Of a stretch of DNA of 64,000 nt, positions 56,701 through 64,000 are shown one piece after another. Below the pieces are notes generated by a model. The model was given only the letters and a program-made list of their open reading frames with translations, searched no databases and was not told where the DNA came from. Within the stretch, counting starts at the first letter, position 1, and each line of letters opens with the position of its first letter. This DNA is from Astropecten irregularis (lineage: Eukaryota; Echinodermata; Asteroidea; Paxillosida; Astropectinidae), in NCBI GenBank assembly GCA_963971285.1, contig OZ020253.1, positions 15,760,528-15,824,527 on the forward strand. The letters run 5' to 3'. Made by a program: the position numbers and the translations under genes.

Positions 56701-59700
56701 CAAAGTTCAACGTTGGGTTCACAGTGGGCTGCATCGAACGCCGTGAACAGAGCTTTCCAGTACGACGAGCCACACTGCAGCCAAACAAGTAAGCAACTTA
56801 CCAAGACTATAGCGAAGAAACAAATTTAGTTCTTCGACGTAAATATACGTAAATCACTCGATCTCGTTGACACGAGTAAAAACAATTAACAAAATTAGGT
56901 AAAATATCATATTTAAACATTTTTCTGCATTTTTTTTCTCGATCTAGTTCAGTCAGCATAAACTGTAATTTGGCATTAAATTAACCCTGGCTGGCACTAC
57001 AAACCAGATGTTTCACAAGTACAAACAATTCGTACATTTTCTACTAAAAAAAGCCGCAAGAATGACGCGGAAAGAGGTAAGTTCCAGCCGCAAGTGGTGA
57101 CTGTGAATCATGGAAAAAACAGCAAGATTGTAATGGTATGTGGCAAATGCCAGGGGCTTTTACGCTGATTTCCACGCTGCGCATAATTATTTCAAATGAA
57201 TTTACATTTTTAAGTGAATTGTAATTTTCACGAATTTCCGCTTACCAAATTAATGGCGTTTTTTTTTTAAATCGTTAACCTTTTCTGTTAGGTGCGGAAA
57301 ACAACCCGTGGTGGAGGCTCGACCTCATGTCTAATCAGTGTGTGAGAAAAATCACAATCAAGACCAGAGATGCATTAAATAGTAAGGCTACTCCGTATGG
57401 CATAATCTGATATAATTTAAAGCAACTGAACAAACTTTTAACGCAAGAAATTAACGCAAGGGTATGAGCAGTATATACTCCCCACTGCGCTAGCGTATTG
57501 ATATCACTTATTGATAAATGGCGGGCTGGCATTTCTAACACGTGTGTGGCTGGAGGTGAAGAATGGATGTCTGACATTGATGTCTGATTAATGTGTGGGA
57601 CAATCACTCCACAAGAGCAAAACCAAAGAATTCAAATCATTTCACTTTTAAATGTATAGTTTTCACTTGTTACACAATTTAAATAATTAAATATTCATCA
57701 TTCATGATAGTGGGCACAATTGAATCCTGCCTCGTTCGCAGAAAACCCCGTTTGCATAAACTCAAAATCAAGAAAGGCCCACTTCCAACACTTCGCATAT
57801 CTGTTTTCAGTAAACGATAGGTACCGATTCAGGGGTGCTGTTGTACGAGCCGGTAATAGCACTACGGTTACCAATAACAGGATGTGTGGGAGTCCAGTTA
57901 CCAGATATCAAGCTGTAGCCAATAACTGGATGGAGTTTGCCTGTAACTCGCCTGATGGAGTGATTGCTCGCTATGTCAGCGTCGATATCCCAGGAACAAA
58001 CAAGCAGCTTGCACTGTGTGAGGTACTCGTCACGTCTTGTGATCAACCTGAAGGTAAAATAAAAGCTTAGTTGATACAACTTTCCATTTTCCATCATCAG
58101 TCCTTTGTCTATAGTTCAGAGAAATAATTTCAAAATGTTTCTCTCTATTAATTGTCACCAGTGGATTATACGGTTGTCACCAATCCCGCACTCATCGGTC
58201 AGACTGGAGACGATGATGCAGTCATTGCTGTATACAGAGGCCCTACTGAAATATCAGCTGATGATGTCGCATTCGGTCGTCAGTTGTTGACTGGAGGGTC
58301 AAATTCTGGACTTCCTTCAGGATCGTCAGAGACACTCGACCAAATGTGTGAATCCAGACAACTTCAAATGCCAGCCGCAGGTGGAATAGATAGAACAGGT
58401 GTCTTCTACTTTCAGGCAATAACATATGAGAAGACCATCAGGATTCAGACTGTCATTTTACCTAGGGAAGGTGAGATTCTGATTGTTTAAGGTTGTCATT
58501 GAATAGAAATGGCAAATATTCTCGGGTATCTGTACTAGATGTGATCTGAACTCTGAACAGACACGTGGTGTTGATTCGTCCACAAGATATCTTCGATTAT
58601 TCCTAACCCTTCTGGCAATGAGCTGTTCATTTAAATGAGTCTTGCCCTTGGATATTACCACCATCTCTGCCTAAACCAACATAACCCATATCATAATACA
58701 TGAACCGTGAGAGAAAGTGCATGGGTTTGAGCAAAACCACTATGAAATCTATAATGAAATTTCCAGAATACTCAGGGACCAATCTGTTACTACATTTGGT
58801 TTCTGTTAGTGTTATCGTCAAGTATCAAAGGCACAATTTTCTCATGATTTTACCATCAGCCCTATAATCAGTTGGTAAGCACTTTATTACTTATTTCCCT
58901 TAACTATACTGCCCTATTCATTTACTTTACTGCTAAAGCGGTCAATGCCATACGACCTTCCCAGCGGACTCAAGTAGCAAGTATCGGAGACTCTGTGACT
59001 TTGGTAATGCAAGATGCGAACTCTTCACCGTCAACCAACTACATATGGAGGCATAACGGAGGGAATATCATTACAACTGGGAACAACCCGCTCAGCTTGA
59101 CCATCGATAGCGTTACTTCATCAGATGAAGGAATATACACCTGTTTCGTTTCCAACAATGAGAACCAACAACATATTGGCATCACACGGCTCATTGTGAA
59201 AGGTGAGGTTCAATGTACACATTACCAACTCATGACTTCATGTAAAAAAACTTTTGGAATACTCTACTCTACTCTACTTCTAACAACTCTCTCGACTATT
59301 CATTTGTGTGCCTCACTTTTGTTCGTTAGTTTTTACTCTTGCTTGTTTTGTACTGTTGTCTGAGTATAAATATAAACTGTTGCTTGGTATACTCTAACTA
59401 GAATGCACTGAAAACATGTGGGGACCCCCATCGTGTGTTAGAACATGTCGTCGATGCTACAATGGAGGAATCTGTGATGACAAGACTGGGAAGTGTATCT
59501 GCGCTCCAGGATTCAGTGGAAAACACTGTGGTCGAGGTGAATATGATAAGTTTTTCGTTTCCACATACAAGTGCACGAAGGGTGAACCCCTCATTTGCAA
59601 AATCGTCTAAACAGATACTGCCATCACACTAAACACCATTTATACTTCGTTAAAATGCTCGAAAAAAAATGCTCTCTGTGACCTTTCCACAAAGTGAGTA

Positions 59701-62700
59701 ATGTAAACATGTTTTGTATAATAATGTTTACAGTCCACGGCCGAAACATTTTTGGTCAAAACGGCAGTCAACGTTGCTCTGCTGACTCTGATGATCCACA
59801 CTCCACCGCTTGCCAGGGTCGATTATTCTGCCTTCCTGATCCGTATGGCTGCTCCTGTGCAGCAGGGTATATGGGACTGGACTGCATGCAAGGTAAATGT
59901 TTGTAATGAACGGATATTATAAGCCTTCCGAAGAAGTGCAAACGGTACTTTGCAAAACAAGGGAAAACAATTTGAAATGGGTCTGTCTTAATTAGTGCAC
60001 CTATAACAGAAGAGCATTTCGTCAACAGCACAATCAGTTTACCTGGAATAGTGTACGTGAAGTTCATATGGCATAATTAAATGGTGGTTACATCCCTAGT
60101 GCTCATTAGCTGGTCGATGTAGACACTACAGGACTCTTAAACTGTCACTTGACAGTTGACCTGAGTATAATCTCAGATGATAACCTTGGATCGAGATAAT
60201 GTACCTAATTATTAAACCTAATAGATTTGATAGCTATTGAGACGTAGATAGTTTGATATCGATGTTTCGATGTATTTTGACAGAATGTAGTGAAGGGACG
60301 TATGGAGCTGACTGTAAGCAGACATGTCATTGTGCAGCAGGTGGCACCTGTAGTAAAGATACTGGTAAATGTAGTGATGGCACATGCGAATCGCCATACT
60401 TTGGGATCAATTGCCAATGCTCACGTAAGTGTAGCTAAATTGAATGGTTCCTTGCTCTGTTCTTGTAATCAGAGTCACATTAATTTAAAGTCGTAAATGA
60501 AATGACGGTGGATCTTATTCACTGGTATCCAGCTTCACAGAGCTCAGCCATTTATTCAAATGAAATATGACATCAGTTAACAGGTCTTAAATGATCCACA
60601 AAATAATTTGGAACGACTGTCCGAGGAATCAAAACAAATTTACAATAATTCCCAAATTCATGATGTCTACAAGCCCATGCAAGATTTTACTCCATGTACT
60701 TATAAACATTTCTTTTTCAAAATGGCATTTCACCTTTTGGTCAATCATTGAAAACAAAGTGTAGGAAATCCCTTTTACAAATTGCCATGCAATTTTTTTC
60801 TCGCACTACAACGTACATTTCCATTTATTCTTAGGCTGATTATGTTCACCCGATAAACCATTTGAATAATATTGATTGTAACACAACAGTCATCATTATG
60901 TTCAAAGCGATCTTCATAAAGCGAGTAACACCCCGGCTTGTTTTTTTTTTAGGACACGAAGCTTCCCCGGATGAGGAATCTATCACCCACGAGAGCGTGA
61001 CTTTCACCTGGAAAAGACCCACGTGCTCACTCCACAGTGGTACCGTGACTCGATACATGTACCAACTCACAAACGTCGATTCTGGTACAGTGTTTGAATT
61101 ATCCAATACTGTACAGCATTCTGTAAGCATCCAAGGCTTGGTCCCGTACACAGAATATAACTTTCAAGTTAGGGTTACCACCAGCAGCGGAGACGGCCCT
61201 TATGAAGGTGTTATTGTAAGGACGGCAGAAACTGGTAAGTCAATGTGTTTCTCTTTTCTTTTCTTAAAATTCATCAAAGCGATGAAAAAAAAAATTGATT
61301 CCATGTCTTTCTTCCCAAGTGTACTGCCTTGTGTTCGTGTACTATACATTTTGTTCTCTTTTCGCTTTTTTGTATACATGATCGATGTCCTCTTCTTGCC
61401 AAACGGTGTAACAATGTACCAACAATACACAGTTCCAAATCGGTGAACATTAATGTATAATGGATGTAAGATTTGCCATAAATAACTAATTCAGTCTAAA
61501 TTACATGTATGGCAAGTGGTACGACTGGGTTTTGTTCAGCCACCTTAAAAGGTGTGTCAAATTTGGGAAAGTGCTTTCCGATTATTGCTTAATGCACAAT
61601 TAATTACTACATAAATTAAAATATTTATGTAAGTGCATAATTTTGACTCCAAAGATAAAACAAATCCCACTCGGAACCGATCCACGCGACATTGCGTGTC
61701 ATGTACCTCATACACGCTGGCTCGCGCACATCGCATGTAAGACTCTGCTTTTGGATTTGAACAAAAACGCGGGATCGGCAAGTTTGCGACTTGCATACTG
61801 CGTGGCTTTCTGCCAGCTTTTAAGCGCAAACATTGATACACAGGTTGAGTTTTATAATAATACAGATGTATGTAACTTCATATGATTTTTGATTTCAGGT
61901 AACCTTTAAGGGCTGAGCGATCTGGAGCTGAGTGTCAGCATTATATGCGGCTGTTGTAATTGTTCCGAACAGATAATGATTAAAGTTACTAATGCCCACG
62001 TGCTCCGGTATAATGTTTATCCCTATAGCGCCAACCAAACCACTACATTTCGCCATTCTGAGCGTGGACGACACCTCTATTACTGTTGTGTGGTCAGCGC
62101 CTGAGCCTCCCAATGGAAACATCACCAATTATGACATCGCATACTGGAAAACTGCAGACATGGGATCCCCAACCATACGTGACATAGGCGTGATGACCCC
62201 ACTCATGTATCATCTAATGGGGTTGGAGTCATTTGTTACATATCACATTCAGGTATACAGTGTTACCTATCACATTTAGGGGTACAGTGTTACCTATGGC
62301 ATTCAGGTATACAGTGTTACCTATCACATCCAGGTATACAGTGTTACCTATGACATTTAGGTATACAGTATTACCTATCACATTTAGGTGTACAGTGTTA
62401 CCTATGGCATTCAGGTATACAGTGTTACCTATGACATTCAGGTGTACAGTGTTACCTATCACATCCAGGTATACAGTGTTACCTATAACATTTAGGTATA
62501 CAGTATTACCTATCACATTTAGGTGTACAGTGTTACCTATGGCATTCAGGTATACAGTGTTACCTATGACATTCAGGTGTACAGTGTTACCTATGACATT
62601 CAGGTGTACAGTGTTATTTATCACATTCAGGTATACAGTGTACCTATGGAATTATGGTATACAACGTTATCTATCACATTCAGGTACACAGTGTTCCATG

Positions 62701-63696
62701 TCACACTCAGGTATACAGTGTACCTATGGAATTATGGTATACAGCGTTATCTATCACATTCAGGTATACAGTGTACCTATCACATTCAGGTATACAGTGT
62801 ACCTATGGAATTATGGTATACAGCGTTATCTATCACATTCAGGTACACAGTGTTCCATGTCACACTCAGGTATACAGTGTACCTATGGAATTATGGTATA
62901 CAGCGTTATCTATCACATTCAGGTACACAGTGTTCCATGTCACACTCAGGTTTACAGTGTACCTATGGAATTATGGTATACAGCGTTATCTATCACATTC
63001 AGGTACACAGTGTTCCATGTCACATTCAGGTATACAGTGTACCTATGGAATTATGGTATACAGCGTTATCTATCACATTCAGGTACACAGTGTTCCATGT
63101 CACATTCAGGTATACAGTGTACCTATAACATATATAGGTATACAGTGTTATCTATCACATTCAGGTATACAGTGTTACCTATCACATTCAGATATACAGT
63201 GTTACCTATCACATTCAGGTATACAGTGTTGCCTATACAGTATATATCACATTCAGGTATACATTATTATCTATACAGTATATCACATTCAGGTTTACAG
63301 ACGTTTACCTATCACATTCAGGTTTACAGACGTTTACCTATCACATTCAGGTTTACAGTGGCAAAATGGAGCATCATTATATGTTACTAAGTTTTGGCCT
63401 TTGGAACACTTCACTTATATTCAGTCAACCATAACATTACGCCCAATTTTAGAAACACTAATTCATCTATAAAACAGTGTCATAAACAAGTAAATCAGAA
63501 GATATAATATCGTTTCTTACATGGTATTACCACAAACCTACCTTATCTAGTACTTTCACTATGTATAACTCTATTAAGTCTTATTTAACCAAAGCAGATA
63601 ACATTACTTTTCTGCTGATATGACAGGTTCGGGCTAAAACATCTGCAGGTGTTGGTCCATGGAGTACCTTGGAAACGACATTCACTCAAATCGGGG
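53749..63696 (+). CDS. Tie-family receptor with two N-terminal F-type lectin domains (5' part, kinase not in window)
   Basis: Exons: 53749-53821, 54355-54456, 54927-55037, 56310-56555, 56672-56788, 57292-57381, 57811-58053, 58162-58470, 58939-59202, 59402-59536, 59734-59892, 60284-60424, 60953-61234, 62029-62252, 63627-63696; 2566 nt in one frame, 855 aa so far. A hydrophobic signal peptide (HTALFLLILTLL) is followed by two F-type lectin domains (NPWWRVDL...VRAG...ARYVSVELPG; NPWWRLDL...VRAG...ARYVSVDIPG). Next is a 103-residue exon with VFYFQAITYEKTIRIQTV, which resembles Tie Ig1. An Ig domain ends TRLIVKG and is followed by three EGF modules, the second with FCLPDPYGCSCA, a hallmark of Tie1/Tie2. 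Two FN3 domains follow. All introns are phase 1 except the phase-0 one inside the second FN3. The transmembrane and kinase exons, if present, are beyond 64000, so receptor kinase identity is inferred. Confidence 0.85.
55791..55950. mobile_element. 160-bp MITE with GC-rich alternating core
   Basis: ACAATGGGAGACTTTTGAGA and the inverse TCTCAAAATTAAGTCTCCCA bound GCGCACGCGCACGCAA and its inverse, which include purine-pyrimidine runs. It lies in the third intron of the Tie-like gene. Confidence 0.8.
62253..63360. repeat. 27-bp minisatellite carrying an exon end and splice donor
   Basis: About 40 units related to TATCACATTCAG-GTATACAGTGTTACC, starting directly at the donor of the FN3 exon ending 62252. 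The exon end itself (TATCACATTCAG|GTATACAG) is the first unit. Higher-order units of ~75-150 bp occur from 62640 on, with TACCTATGGAATTATGG. The 27-bp length keeps frames open, but no independent gene is implied. Confidence 0.9.
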
Positions 63697-63917
63697 GTAG
63701 GTTTAACTTTGACTTTGACCAAGGGTATTACTATCGTCTCTTCAGACTAAGGCAGACTTCTTTATCTCAGTCGCCGAGGTTAATTGAAAGATTTGAGGAG
63801 ATTTATAATTTGAATGCTATTTTGTTGAGACATTAACAAAAACCTTTACCTCAAATGTCAGCACGTTATAAAGTGCCGCAATGCCCTGTACGCATCTACA
63901 AACAATATTCATACATT

Positions 63918-64000
63918 GAAAAGTGAACAAAGAAAAACTGACTGCAGCGGGATTCGAACCGGCGATCTCCTGAATACCGTACAGGCGCTCTACCAACTGA
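63918..64000 (-). mobile_element. tRNA-derived SINE, cut by window edge
   Basis: Same head as 20565 and 26625: minus-strand TCAGTTGGTAGAGCGCCTG and CCGGTTCGAATCCCGCTGC. Confidence 0.75.

Noticed and set aside
58872-59363. Separate small membrane protein gene
   Set aside because: The frame is the Ig exon of the receptor (58939-59202) read through its flanking introns.
62253-63360. CRISPR-like array
   Set aside because: Units are head-to-tail without unique spacers, and the DNA is animal.
62233-63472. Long open frames of up to 385 codons over the 27-bp repeat
   Set aside because: They arise because the unit is a multiple of 3; several overlapping frames are open on both strands, and the sequence is intronic to the receptor gene.

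Overview
The window is animal nuclear DNA: intron-rich genes with GT-AG junctions and a high load of short inverted-repeat elements, tRNA-derived SINEs and LINE scraps. The gene set (USP24, GCDH, MOCS1, a Tie-type receptor) and the F-type lectin domains point to a marine invertebrate deuterostome. The abundant small elements ending in GGGGCCAATTTCA resemble repeats I associate with echinoderm (sea star-like) genomes. The phylum is an inference; deuterostome is fairly safe.

Layout. 550-12639 (+) holds the 3' half of USP24, 19 exons that join in one open frame and contain the whole UCH catalytic domain. 19106-19236 (+) is an unassigned terminal exon in a minisatellite-rich stretch. 21814-27943 (-) is a complete 9-exon glutaryl-CoA dehydrogenase of 444 aa. 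32665-36135 (-) is an intronless 1156-codon gene that fuses a triose-phosphate/PEP-translocator-type carrier to a glycosyltransferase-like module, a polysaccharide pyruvyltransferase module and a second glycosyltransferase-like module. 39150-49946 (-) is a complete MOCS1 gene of 10 exons (674 aa as the A-B fusion, 393 aa as MOCS1A alone). 53749-63696 (+) is the 5' part of a Tie-family receptor whose ectodomain begins with two F-type lectin domains; the gene runs out of the window before any kinase exon.

The genes do not form an operon or an obvious pathway. GCDH (lysine/tryptophan breakdown) and MOCS1 (molybdenum cofactor) are housekeeping genes. The most novel item is the intronless fusion. 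It appears to combine, in one polypeptide, a carrier able to bring a phosphorylated C3 donor such as phosphoenolpyruvate into the Golgi and the lumenal enzyme that would use it to pyruvylate glycans. The lectin-bearing Tie receptor is the second. I derived exon coordinates by eye from splice sites and reading phase; the exon sums are in frame for GCDH, both MOCS1 forms and USP24.

Between genes the DNA is mostly repeats: at least four recurrent inverted-repeat families, several unique MITE-like elements, six or more minisatellites, a 0.54-kb palindrome at 52953-53491, and a 1.57-kb tandem duplication inside MOCS1 that copied part of an exon.
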